64,000 bases of DNA, taken from a candidate division WOR-3 bacterium. GTDB taxonomy: Bacteria > Hydrothermota > UBA3072. How positions within the stretch are numbered: the stretch's first letter is position 1; each line of letters opens with the position of its first letter. Position numbers and translations under genes: made by a program. The stretch is from positions 158,643 through 222,642 of the forward strand of contig JBDRZZ010000001.1 in the NCBI GenBank assembly GCA_039804165.1. Direction: 5' to 3'. This document shows positions 28,118 through 36,474 of this stretch, one piece after another. The notes beneath the pieces are model-generated. The model did no database searches. It saw nothing but the letters and a program-made list of their open reading frames with translations, and was not told where the DNA came from.

Positions 28118-29425
28118 ATGGATAAATATAATTTTATTAGTTTTGTAGGGATTTTCATTTTATTAGGTTTTGCTTGGCTTTTTTCTAGAGATAAAAAGAA
28201 TATGAATTGGAAGGTTATTTTTTGGGGTATAGGTATTCAATTTATTTTTGCCTTTTTTATTTTTGTTTTTCCTCCTGGTAGTAAAATATTTCTCCTTCTG
28301 AATAATTTAGTGGTTAAAATCTTAAGTTCATCTACTAAAGGAGCAGAATTTATTTTTGGAAGATTAGCTCTTCCTCCAGGAGAAATGAATGAAACTGGTG
28401 AACAATCTTTAGGTTTTTTTCTTGCTTTTCAGGCATTTCCAACAATAATATTCTTCTCTGCTCTTATTTCTATTCTTTATTACTTTAACATTATGCAGTG
28501 GATTTTAAAAGGTTTTGCCTATGTTTTTACAAAATTGATGAGGCTTTCTGGAGCTGAATCTTTATGCACTGCAAGTAACATTTTTGTTGGGATTGAGTCT
28601 GTTTTAACTATTAAACCTCATCTAAAAGAAATGACACAATCAGAATTATGCACAATTCTTACGGCAGGGATGGCAACAGTGGCTTCGAATGTTCTTGCTA
28701 TTTATATCTTTAGCTTGAAAGAACAATTTCCATCTATTGCTGCGCATCTTATTTCAGCTTCTATTCTCTCTGCACCCAGCGCTCTTGTAGCTTCAAAGAT
28801 TATTTTCCCGGAAAAAGAATCTCCAAAGACACTTGGGGAATATGTTGATGTATATTATGAGAAAGAATCAAGCTTCTTTGAAGCAATAATAAATGGAGCA
28901 AATAGTGGAGTAAAATTAATTGTAGGCATTGTTGCTTTACTAATAGCTGTTTTAGGTCTTGTCTCTTTGGTGGATTTATTTATTGGAGGACTTGGTAATA
29001 AGATAAATGCTCTTTTTGGCATTAATATTGATTGGAGTATTAAGGGGTTTCTTGGATATATTTTTTATCCTTTTACATTGATACTTGGCGTTCCTCCTTC
29101 AGATGCTTTAATAATATCTAAGATTATTGGAGAAAGGGCAATCCTTACAGAAGTTCCTGCATACCAACATTTATCTATAGCTATCTCTTCCGGGTTGATT
29201 AAGAACCCCCGTTCTATAGTAATTGCAACTTATGCACTTTGTGGATTCGCCCATCTTGCTTCTATGGCGATTTTCGTTGGAGGAATTGCTACTTTGATCC
29301 CGGAGAAAAGAAAAATTCTTGCAAAACTTGGACCTAAGGCTCTTCTTGGAGCTACTATAGCTTGTTTACTTACTGCTTGTGTAGCCGGAACATTTTTTAC
29401 TAAAAATTCAATTCTAATTAGGTGA
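28118..29425 (+). CDS. Concentrative nucleoside transporter (NupC/CNT family)
   Basis: Ion-coupled uptake of nucleosides at the inner membrane. The 435-aa protein has about ten hydrophobic segments; characteristic motifs are GEQSLGFFLAFQAFPTIIFFSAL, GAESLCTASNIFVGIESVL and, near the end, the gate-like region with CGFAHLASMAI. The ATG has no convincing Shine-Dalgarno; a weak AAGGA lies 28 nt upstream. Probably read through from the crp-like gene. Confidence 0.93.
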   Translation: MDKYNFISFVGIFILLGFAWLFSRDKKNMNWKVIFWGIGIQFIFAFFIFVFPPGSKIFLLLNNLVVKILSSSTKGAEFIFGRLALPPGEMNETGEQSLGFFLAFQAFPTIIFFSALISILYYFNIMQWILKGFAYVFTKLMRLSGAESLCTASNIFVGIESVLTIKPHLKEMTQSELCTILTAGMATVASNVLAIYIFSLKEQFPSIAAHLISASILSAPSALVASKIIFPEKESPKTLGEYVDVYYEKESSFFEAIINGANSGVKLIVGIVALLIAVLGLVSLVDLFIGGLGNKINALFGINIDWSIKGFLGYIFYPFTLILGVPPSDALIISKIIGERAILTEVPAYQHLSIAISSGLIKNPRSIVIATYALCGFAHLASMAIFVGGIATLIPEKRKILAKLGPKALLGATIACLLTACVAGTFFTKNSILIR

Positions 29426-29495
29426 GTCTTAAAATCAAAAGTCGGAAACTCTTAATATCAGGACTTTAAAAGGTTTCTGGGCTCAAATCAAATAA

Positions 29496-29523
29496 TTGAC
29501 AAATAATCGAAAATTAATAAAAT
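29496..29523 (+). promoter_or_regulatory. Promoter of the DUF5060 glycosidase gene
   Basis: TTGACA at 29496-29501, a 16-bp spacer and TAAAAT at 29518-29523; the ATG follows 10 nt later without a Shine-Dalgarno, so the leader would be only 3-4 nt. Confidence 0.6.
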
Positions 29524-29533
29524 TAAGAAGTGA

Positions 29534-31675
29534 ATGAGCAAGTTAAAGTTAATGCTTTTATTTTCAGTAACTTTGTTATTTGTTTCTTGTAGTAGAAACA
29601 AATCTTTAATTGTTGTGAAGTCAAAAACCAATACATTGTCAAAATTTGAAACTTTTTATATTGAATTTTTTTTAAAATCTTCTTTTGTTAATCCCTACGA
29701 TCCTGAGGATATAAAAGTGGATGCGATTATAAGGACTCCTTCTGGCAATATATTAACCTTACCCTCCTTTTATAAATTTGGTTCAAGTGGGAACTCTATC
29801 TGGGAAGCCAGATTTACACCAATGGAAGTTGGAACACATTCTTATCATATAGAGGTTGTAAGGGAGGGACAAACTTTTAAATCCGAAGAATTTTATCTTT
29901 CTGTAAAAGACTCTGATAAAAATGGATTTTTAAGAGTAAATAAAAATTCTCTTTATTCTTTTGTTTTTGACTCTGGGAAACCTTTCCGAGGTGTTGGAAT
30001 AAATGTGGGATGGGAGGGTGGAAAGGGTTCAGATTATTCTTATGAGGCTTATCTTGATGCATTTAGAGAAAATGAGGCGAATTTATTTAGAACCTTAATG
30101 TGTCCTTGGAATCTTCCTTTGGAATGGACAAGATTTGTAAAAAGTTATGAGAATATTATTGTAGATGAGTTTGAAAATTGGAATAAAGTATTTTCTCATT
30201 CTGATGGATTAAAGATAGAGTTTAGTAAAACTCCATTTACAGAAGACGATACAAATAGAGTGCTGATTGACTCTACTCAAAACGAAGTGATAATTTATCA
30301 ATTTAGAGATATAAAAAGATTTAAGATTAAATTATTTTATAATAAAATTCTCTCCAAAGATATGATAAGATGTTATTATTCTTCGGATAATGTTATATAT
30401 AAACCTATTAATGTTGAATTTAGTGAAGTATGGGAAACTTCTTCAGGTTGGTATAGAATTTTTGTTGTTTATTTTTATGAACTTCCTTCTCAAGCAAATT
30501 ATCTCAAGATAGAATTTTTGAAAGGGATTAAAGGTTCCCCACAAATTGGAAGTGTTGAGATTGAATATGGGAAGGAAAAGGAGGTTATTAATGCGCTAGG
30601 CCTTGGTAAGTATTACCAAGAAACAGCAGAGAGAGTGGATGAGCTTATTAGATTAGCAGAAGAAAGAGGGATTTATCTTATTCTAAGCTTTGATTATCAT
30701 GGTATTTTTAATTCATTTGTTGACCGTTATGTTTCTAAGACAGAATGGAGAGAAAACCCTTATAATGTTGCTAATGGAGGACCTTGTGAGAATCAGGTGG
30801 ATTTTTTTACAGATCCTATTGCAAGGAAAATATATAAAAATAAACTAAGATATATTGTAGCAAGATGGGGTTATTCTACAAGTATTGCGTTATGGGAATT
30901 TTTTAATGAGATTGACAATATTATTGATAGGATGAATGTTTCACCTCAAGATGTAGTAAATTGGCATAGAGAAATGGCAAACTACTTAAAGGAAGTTGAT
31001 CCTTATAAACATATGATTACAACAAGTGTAAGAGATAAAGAAATAATAGAACTATGGGAGATTGAAAATATAGATGTTATTCAACTTCATATCTATGGTT
31101 CTACTGAGGAAATGAGAGAGATCCTCTTGAGAGACACCAAGAAATTTAAAAAGCCTGTTATTGTAGGAGAATTTGCTGTTGGAGATAGAGGTCCAGGAAG
31201 AGATTTCTCTTTTGAGTTTTATGAGAGTGCATTCCATGATGGCTTGTGGGAAGGAATTTTTTCTCCCACTCCTATTGTACCTCTTTCATGGTGGTGGGAA
31301 TGGTTTTATCAAAAGGATCTTTTTTTTCACCTTAAAGGAGCCTCTATGTTCGTTTCTCTAATGTTGGAAAGCGGAGGAGATTTTGAGGAGATTTTTGTGG
31401 ATGTTAAAGATAAAGAAGTGGGAGTGATAGCCCTTAAGTCTGGAAATGAGATATTTTTATGGTTCAAAAACTTGGGAAATAAAGATAAAAATAGTGTAGT
31501 TATTGATCTACCTGATTTGGATTATCCATTATACCTTCTTAGGTACTATAACCCTTGGCTTTGTGAATTTTCTGAAGATAGAGAGGTTAATATTTTGAAT
31601 AATGAATTAAGATTAGAGAATATTTCTCTGAAAATTGGAAAAGACATAGCTGTTTGGCTTAGGCCAAATATTTGA
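29534..31675 (+). CDS. DUF5060-type glycoside hydrolase-like lipoprotein
   Basis: A 713-aa envelope lipoprotein (LLFVSC, Cys20). An N-terminal immunoglobulin-like DUF5060 domain (about 25-125; [20 protein letters not shown]) precedes a large (beta/alpha)8-like part ([27 protein letters not shown]) in which EFFNEID (acid/base Glu in an NE pair) and [10 protein letters not shown] (nucleophile Glu) fit clan GH-A enzymes. An inserted beta domain around 210-350 separates the start of the barrel from its core. A C-terminal all-beta domain (about 620-713) closes the protein. Substrate unknown. Confidence 0.75.
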   Translation: MSKLKLMLLFSVTLLFVSCSRNKSLIVVKSKTNTLSKFETFYIEFFLKSSFVNPYDPEDIKVDAIIRTPSGNILTLPSFYKFGSSGNSIWEARFTPMEVGTHSYHIEVVREGQTFKSEEFYLSVKDSDKNGFLRVNKNSLYSFVFDSGKPFRGVGINVGWEGGKGSDYSYEAYLDAFRENEANLFRTLMCPWNLPLEWTRFVKSYENIIVDEFENWNKVFSHSDGLKIEFSKTPFTEDDTNRVLIDSTQNEVIIYQFRDIKRFKIKLFYNKILSKDMIRCYYSSDNVIYKPINVEFSEVWETSSGWYRIFVVYFYELPSQANYLKIEFLKGIKGSPQIGSVEIEYGKEKEVINALGLGKYYQETAERVDELIRLAEERGIYLILSFDYHGIFNSFVDRYVSKTEWRENPYNVANGGPCENQVDFFTDPIARKIYKNKLRYIVARWGYSTSIALWEFFNEIDNIIDRMNVSPQDVVNWHREMANYLKEVDPYKHMITTSVRDKEIIELWEIENIDVIQLHIYGSTEEMREILLRDTKKFKKPVIVGEFAVGDRGPGRDFSFEFYESAFHDGLWEGIFSPTPIVPLSWWWEWFYQKDLFFHLKGASMFVSLMLESGGDFEEIFVDVKDKEVGVIALKSGNEIFLWFKNLGNKDKNSVVIDLPDLDYPLYLLRYYNPWLCEFSEDREVNILNNELRLENISLKIGKDIAVWLRPNI

Positions 31676-31688
31676 GTGGAGAGTACTG

Positions 31689-32651
31689 ATGCCTGCTAAT
31701 TTACCTCAAATTTATCATAAAATAGAAGCAAGGCTCAAATTTGCAACAACGCCTGAGGAGAAAATTTCTATTTTGAAAGAAATGCTTGCTGTGATGCCAA
31801 AGCATAAAGGGACAGATGGTTTACGAGCAGAATTAAATAGCAAAATAGCAAAATTGAAAAAAGAAGCAAAGAAAAAACCTCAGGTTCAACGTCTTGATAT
31901 ATATAATGTTCCAAAGTTAGGAGTTGCACAGGTAGTTCTTATGGGTCCTCCAAATTCTGGAAAATCAACCCTCCTTTCTTACCTTACGAACGCAAAACCA
32001 GAAATAGCAGCTTATCCTTTTACGACGCAAAAACCGAATGTTGGTATGATTGAGTTCGAAAATATCCAAATACAACTTGTAGATACTCCTCCTCTTTGTG
32101 AAAGTTTTCACCCTCCTTGGCTTTTTGCGCTTGGGAGAAGTGCAGATATTATTATAGGGATGATAGATGGAAGGAGTGGAAGCCCGGAGGGAGAGCTTAA
32201 TTCTCTTCTGAATAGATTAGAAGAGGGTAGCATCTTTCTTCAGTCTAAAGATATTTATAAAGGAGAAGAATTGATGAAGAAAAATGGCTTTATTGTGGTT
32301 TCTGGAGGTGAAAGAAAAATTATTGAGAATTTGGAAAAATTATATGGAGCGAGATTAGATATATGGCACTTTAGTTTAACTTCGGATCCTCAACCATTGA
32401 AGAAGAAGATTTATGATTCTCTTCATATCATAAGAATTTATACTAAACCTCCAAGGAAGGAAGCGGATTTTACAGAGCCAATCGTTCTTCCTGAAAATTC
32501 TACAGTTCTTGATGCTGCTTATGAAATTCATAGAGATTTTGCAGAAAAAATGAAATATGCAAAATTATGGAGGGGGAGTAATAATCCTAGGCAAGTAGGT
32601 CCGGAAGAGATTTTGAAGGAAGGGGATATAATAGAATTTCATAACAAATGA
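31689..32651 (+). CDS. DRG/Obg-like GTPase with TGS domain, G4 motif absent
   Basis: A 320-aa TRAFAC GTPase related to DRG/Obg. A Lys-rich N-terminal helix (40-68) precedes the P-loop GPPNSGKST (86-94), an [14 protein letters not shown]2 region and DTPP (132-135, G3). A C-terminal TGS domain (about 255-320; [18 protein letters not shown]) suggests ribosome or RNA association. The expected NKxD guanine-specificity motif is not found; the corresponding place reads [16 protein letters not shown] precedes the ATG. Such DRG-like proteins occur in a minority of bacteria. Confidence 0.8.
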   Translation: MPANLPQIYHKIEARLKFATTPEEKISILKEMLAVMPKHKGTDGLRAELNSKIAKLKKEAKKKPQVQRLDIYNVPKLGVAQVVLMGPPNSGKSTLLSYLTNAKPEIAAYPFTTQKPNVGMIEFENIQIQLVDTPPLCESFHPPWLFALGRSADIIIGMIDGRSGSPEGELNSLLNRLEEGSIFLQSKDIYKGEELMKKNGFIVVSGGERKIIENLEKLYGARLDIWHFSLTSDPQPLKKKIYDSLHIIRIYTKPPRKEADFTEPIVLPENSTVLDAAYEIHRDFAEKMKYAKLWRGSNNPRQVGPEEILKEGDIIEFHNK

Positions 32652-32705
32652 AAGTGTTTTTCGCTCTTGACTTTTTGAAAAGCCCTGGTAATATTGAGAA
32701 TAGAA

Positions 32706-32791
32706 GGAGGGTTAGTCTAATTGGTAAGGCACCGGATTTGAAATCCGGCGGGTTTTATAAACCCTTGGGGGTTCGAGTCCCTCACCCTCCG
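32706..32791 (+). tRNA. tRNA-Ser (anticodon UGA)
   Basis: Seven-bp acceptor stem (GGAGGGT with ACCCTCC) and discriminator G. The anticodon stem CCGGA/TCCGG encloses loop TTTGAAA (anticodon TGA), and the long variable arm (GGGTTT/AAACCC) is of serine class II. The T loop is TTCGAGT. The 3' CCA is not encoded. Confidence 0.95.
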
Positions 32792-32793
32792 TT

Positions 32794-32883
32794 GGAGAGG
32801 TGGCCGAGTGGCCGAAGGCAACCGATTGCTAATCGGTTGAGGGGTCAAAAGCTCCTCCCAGGGTTCGAATCCCTGCCTCTCCG
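32794..32883 (+). tRNA. tRNA-Ser (anticodon GCU)
   Basis: Acceptor GGAGAGG pairs with CCTCTCC, discriminator G. The anticodon stem ACCGA/TCGGT holds loop TTGCTAA (anticodon GCT). A long variable arm and a TTCGAAT T loop are present. It lies 2 bp after the other serine tRNA, is read in the same direction, and also lacks an encoded CCA. Confidence 0.95.
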
Positions 32884-32898
32884 TTAGAAAGGAGAAAA

Positions 32899-34380
32899 AT
32901 GCGGAAATTTGCTTTTTTTACATTTTTTTTATTATTTTCTTTTAACTGTAAAGGGAGGTCAGAAATGGTGAGAAAACCAGTTTTCGCTGGAAGCTTCTAT
33001 CCCAGAGATTCTTCCCTACTTTCTGGAACAATTGATCAATATTTAAATCAAGCTGAGGTTAAAGTGGAAGAAGAAATTTTTGGATTAGTATCTCCTCACG
33101 CAGGTTATGATTATAGTGGCCTTGTAGCAGCTTTCGGTTATAAAGCATTGAAAGGGAAAAATAAAAAACTTGTGATACTTTTAGGACCATCCCATCGTTA
33201 CTATGTTAAAGGCTTTTCAGTTTATGGAGGAGGTAAATGGGAAACACCTCTGGGGGTGGTGGAGATAGATAATGATTTTGCTTCAAGGATTGTTAGTCAG
33301 AGTAAATTGATAATTAATGAACCAGAGGCACATTCTCAAGAACATTCTCTTGAAGTCCAAATACCTTTTTTGCAAAAAATTCTTAATCGAGACTTTAAAA
33401 TAGTTCCAATTGTTTTTAATACTGAAGAGAATTCAAAACTTAAAGAACTTGTGAATGCTTTAGCCAAAGAATTAGAAGGTAGGGAAGACTGGATTATTAT
33501 AGCTTCTTCAGATCTTTATCATGGTTATGACTACGAGGAAGCAAAAGCGGTTACTGAAAGGGTAAATAATTATATAGAGAGGTTAGATTATAGAGGACTG
33601 CTTGAGTATGATAGATTGAAAAGAGAGGAGAGCACTTGTGCTGCTTGTGGTTGTTCTTCTATTGCTGTTTTGCTCCAGGTAATGGAAAAATTGGGGATGA
33701 AAAAAGTAAAACTTTTGGCTAAGACAACTTCAGGAGATGTAACAGGGGAGAAAAAAGGTTATGTTGTGGGTTATGGCAGTTGGGCTTTTTTGAAAGAGAA
33801 AAAAGGAGAAGAAGAAAGCAAAGAGTTGGAAAGTCTTGGATTTAATTTGACCTTAGAGGATAAGAAAATTTTATTAGATATAGCTCGTAAAACGATTGAT
33901 GAATATGTAAAGAATAATAAAGTCTTAGAAGTTACGGTGAAAAGTGAGGTTTTAAAAAGACCTTGTGGGGCTTTTGTAACGTTAAAAAAGAAAGGGAATC
34001 TACGGGGATGCATTGGGAGAATAGTTGCAGATGAGCCTTTATACCTTGTAGTAAGAGATATGGCAATTGCCTCAGCTACGGAGGATCCAAGATTTCCTCC
34101 ATTGGAGGTTTCCGAATTAAAAGATATTAAGATTGAAATATCTGTTCTTACCCCTATGCAGAAAGTTAATAATGTGGATGAGATAGAAGTTGGAAGAGAT
34201 GGTCTTATGATAAGGAAAGGTTTTAGAAGTGGTCTTCTTCTTCCTCAGGTTCCTGTTGAGCAGGGTTGGGATAAGAAAACGTTTCTTGAACATACTTGTT
34301 ATAAAGCGGGTCTTCCATCCGATGCGTGGAAAACTTCAGAACTTTGGAAATTTCAAGCAATTGTGTTCTCAGAGGATTAA
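32899..34380 (+). CDS. MEMO-AMMECR1 fusion protein (AmmeMemoRadiSam system B+A), lipoprotein-like
   Basis: A 493-aa fusion of two widespread families of uncertain chemistry. A short signal-like segment ending at Cys17 precedes the MEMO domain (about 24-300), a fold related to extradiol dioxygenases, with VSPHAGYDYSG, GPSHRYY, EHSLEVQIPFL, SSDLYHG and CAACGCSSIAVLL conserved. The AMMECR1 domain (about 315-490) has CGAFVTLKKKGNLRGCIG and the catalytic-looking HTCYKAGLP. In many genomes these two proteins are neighbours of a radical SAM enzyme; no such gene is adjacent here. AAAGGAG precedes the ATG. Confidence 0.9.
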   Translation: MRKFAFFTFFLLFSFNCKGRSEMVRKPVFAGSFYPRDSSLLSGTIDQYLNQAEVKVEEEIFGLVSPHAGYDYSGLVAAFGYKALKGKNKKLVILLGPSHRYYVKGFSVYGGGKWETPLGVVEIDNDFASRIVSQSKLIINEPEAHSQEHSLEVQIPFLQKILNRDFKIVPIVFNTEENSKLKELVNALAKELEGREDWIIIASSDLYHGYDYEEAKAVTERVNNYIERLDYRGLLEYDRLKREESTCAACGCSSIAVLLQVMEKLGMKKVKLLAKTTSGDVTGEKKGYVVGYGSWAFLKEKKGEEESKELESLGFNLTLEDKKILLDIARKTIDEYVKNNKVLEVTVKSEVLKRPCGAFVTLKKKGNLRGCIGRIVADEPLYLVVRDMAIASATEDPRFPPLEVSELKDIKIEISVLTPMQKVNNVDEIEVGRDGLMIRKGFRSGLLLPQVPVEQGWDKKTFLEHTCYKAGLPSDAWKTSELWKFQAIVFSED

Positions 34381-34599
34381 TTAAGGATTGGTCTTATCTT
34401 CTTCTTTTTTCTCCCAACCCTTATAAATAAGAGAAACTGGTATTAAGATTGCATATCCAAGAACTAATAAGATGGGAGATAAAGTGAGAGAACCTCGAGC
34501 AAGAAATATATATCCCAAAATTATTGAGAGAATCCCGCTTAAAAAAATAATTGAGTTTATTTTGCTCCAGTAAATATCAGCTTCTTTTTTCTTTTTCAC
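34381..34599 (-). CDS. Small two-helix membrane protein (DUF3098-like)
   Basis: 72 aa. Two hydrophobic segments (about 15-33 and 40-58) flanked by a Lys-rich N-terminus and an acidic/Lys tail; the spacing (GYIFLARGSLTLSPILLVLGY) resembles the DUF3098 family of Bacteroidota-type genomes. It follows the periplasmic-binding lipoprotein gene by 10 bp and is probably co-transcribed with it. Function unknown. Confidence 0.65.
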   Translation of the reverse strand: MKKKKEADIYWSKINSIIFLSGILSIILGYIFLARGSLTLSPILLVLGYAILIPVSLIYKGWEKKEEDKTNP

Positions 34600-34609
34600 A
34601 AAGACCTCC

Positions 34610-36088
34610 CTATTTTATAAGTTTAAAAGTCCCATTAGTTATGAGATAAAAACGAATTCCTTTTGATGCTTTAGAGAGATTGATAGAACCTGCAGTTAAT
34701 GGAATATTATCTAATTTTTTGTTTGGATTTTCTAATAATTCACTCATTAAAATTGCGGCGTCATAACCAAGGCAGGCATATCTATCGGGTTCTTTTCTAA
34801 AGAGAAACTTAAACTCTTCTAAGAATGATTCAGACGGATTAAAAGGATTATCTGTTATTATAATTCCTTCCAAAGCACTTGGATCGACTTGTTGTTTAAA
34901 GATCTTTTCGGATTTCCAACTGTCTGTACCAAGAATTTGGGATTTTATTCCACAATATTTTATATGACTGGCAATTGCAGGAACATCTTGGGTGCTTGCA
35001 GGAATATATATGGCTTCAGGTTCTGTGGATTTTATTCTGTTTAATTCGCTTTGGAAATCTCTTTCTCCTTCTCCATATGAAATAGAACTTACTATTTTCC
35101 CCCCAAGTTCTAAGATTTTATCAGAAAATACACTTTCAAAAGTCTCTCCATAATCGGAGCGAGGATATAATATTGAAAAGGTTCTAAGACCTAACTCCTT
35201 AACAGCGTATTCTGCCATAGCAATAGCCTGTTGTTGGATCGTTTTATTAATTATAAAAACTTTTGGACCAACAGAGTCTATGAATTCCTTTGTTGCAGTT
35301 GGAGATATAAAAGGGATTCCTTTATAATCGGCAACGCAGGCAATAGCAAAACTATTTTTAGAAAGAAGAGGCCCAATAATTCCAGACACTTTTTCGTTTT
35401 CTATTAATCTTACTGCTTCTTTATAGCTTTTTAAAGGATCTTCTCTTGTATCTACATATATTGGAATAAACCTTTCTTTTGCCCCTATTTCTATTCCATT
35501 TTTTACAGAGGTTCCTTCTTCTATATAACTTCCTGAGAGAGGAAGTAATACTCCGACTTTCTTTTTCCCCTTAGGATAAGTAATATATTGGGCCTTTCTT
35601 GCATATTCGCTTTTTGGAAATTCTATTATAATTTCTTCAAAGTATTTCTTACTTTCTTCTGTTCTCCCTTCACTTTGTAACTTCCTGCCGATTGTATATA
35701 AAAGAAAAGGCTTGAGTTCTTGGGATGCATAAAGAAGAGATTTCTTTAAAGAATTTTCGTCTACCAAGATTGCCAATTCTTTTACACTCTCGGTTGTATT
35801 TATTCCATATTTACTTGCAGCCACATAGTTTACAAGAGCTTCTCCATTATTTCCAATCGCTTTATTAATTTCTCCAAGGTAAAAGAAGGAATTTCCCATT
35901 AGTTCTCTTGGAGGATTTGTCTTAGTTACCTCTGCAAATAACTCTTTTGCTTTTTTGTAATTCTGATCTGTATAAGCTTTCATTGCTTTTTCATATAACT
36001 TTTTGCTATCCTCAGGGGGGCTCACCTCTGGGATGCAATTTAAGATAAGGAATAAAATCCCTATAGGAATTGATAATTTTGCCCTCAT
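34610..36088 (-). CDS. TPR plus type 1 periplasmic-binding-fold lipoprotein (LpoA/LivK-like)
   Basis: 492 aa with a lipoprotein signal (ILNC, Cys18), then tetratricopeptide-like repeats (about 30-165; KLYEKAMKAYTDQNYKKAKELFAEV) and a Peripla_BP_6 domain (about 175-490) opening GKKKVGVLLPLSGSYIEEG and including IGPLLSKNSFAIA and GTDSWKSEKIF. The combination recalls the PBP activator LpoA and branched-chain amino acid-binding proteins; without transporter genes beside it, a cell-wall role is at least as likely as transport. The leaderless-type promoter fixes the ATG. Confidence 0.8.
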   Translation of the reverse strand: MRAKLSIPIGILFLILNCIPEVSPPEDSKKLYEKAMKAYTDQNYKKAKELFAEVTKTNPPRELMGNSFFYLGEINKAIGNNGEALVNYVAASKYGINTTESVKELAILVDENSLKKSLLYASQELKPFLLYTIGRKLQSEGRTEESKKYFEEIIIEFPKSEYARKAQYITYPKGKKKVGVLLPLSGSYIEEGTSVKNGIEIGAKERFIPIYVDTREDPLKSYKEAVRLIENEKVSGIIGPLLSKNSFAIACVADYKGIPFISPTATKEFIDSVGPKVFIINKTIQQQAIAMAEYAVKELGLRTFSILYPRSDYGETFESVFSDKILELGGKIVSSISYGEGERDFQSELNRIKSTEPEAIYIPASTQDVPAIASHIKYCGIKSQILGTDSWKSEKIFKQQVDPSALEGIIITDNPFNPSESFLEEFKFLFRKEPDRYACLGYDAAILMSELLENPNKKLDNIPLTAGSINLSKASKGIRFYLITNGTFKLIK

Positions 36089-36096
36089 TTTAAGAG

Positions 36097-36124
36097 AATT
36101 TACTCGGTGAAGCTAATTTGTCAA
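36097..36124 (-). promoter_or_regulatory. Promoter of the LpoA/LivK-like gene, probably leaderless
   Basis: On the minus strand TTGACA (36124-36119), a 16-bp spacer and TAAATT (36102-36097), followed by 8 nt and the ATG at 36088. No Shine-Dalgarno. Confidence 0.65.
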
Positions 36125-36432
36125 GATGAACTTTTTATTGGCTTATCTCTAAAATTTTTTTTCTCATTGCCTTAGGATCGAAGCTTCTTTCTCAGACTTT
36201 TTGATTAACGCCCATCCTTATAATTATCACAGGAAAATAAAAATTATCCACTTATTTTAAGTTATGAGTCTCTTGGTGCTATAATGCTTTGAGTTTATAA
36301 AGGAATAGAGTCAAAATCCATTTAAGCAAATTTCCTTTGTATTTAAATTAAATAACAATCCTTAATACAAATCTGTTTATTTTTAACATTTCTCTTTTTG
36401 AGGAAGAAAATAATTGAATTGTAATCAATGGC

Positions 36433-36460
36433 TTGACATAGTTAAATTTATTTTTATAAT
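36433..36460 (+). promoter_or_regulatory. Promoter of the lyase-like gene
   Basis: TTGACA at 36433-36438, a 16-bp spacer and a perfect TATAAT at 36455-36460. The ATG at 36475 follows after 14 nt, leaving a leader of about 7 nt with at most a weak GGAAG. Confidence 0.7.
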
Positions 36461-36474
36461 TAGCCGGAAGTTAG

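Larger units (their letters stand above)
36089..36474. other. 386-bp divergent intergenic region
   Basis: AT-rich region between the divergent lipoprotein and lyase-like genes. The outer ends hold the two promoters described separately. In the middle I see no ORF, RNA gene or strong hairpin; one near-match to a DnaA box (TTATCCACT near 36245) stands alone. Confidence 0.5.

Noticed and set aside
32648-32887. 79-aa plus-strand ORF
   Set aside because: It runs across both serine tRNA genes; the sequence is explained by the tRNAs.
36244-36252. DnaA-box-like TTATCCACT
   Set aside because: A single near-match without a cluster, DUE or dnaA/gidA neighbours; not an origin.
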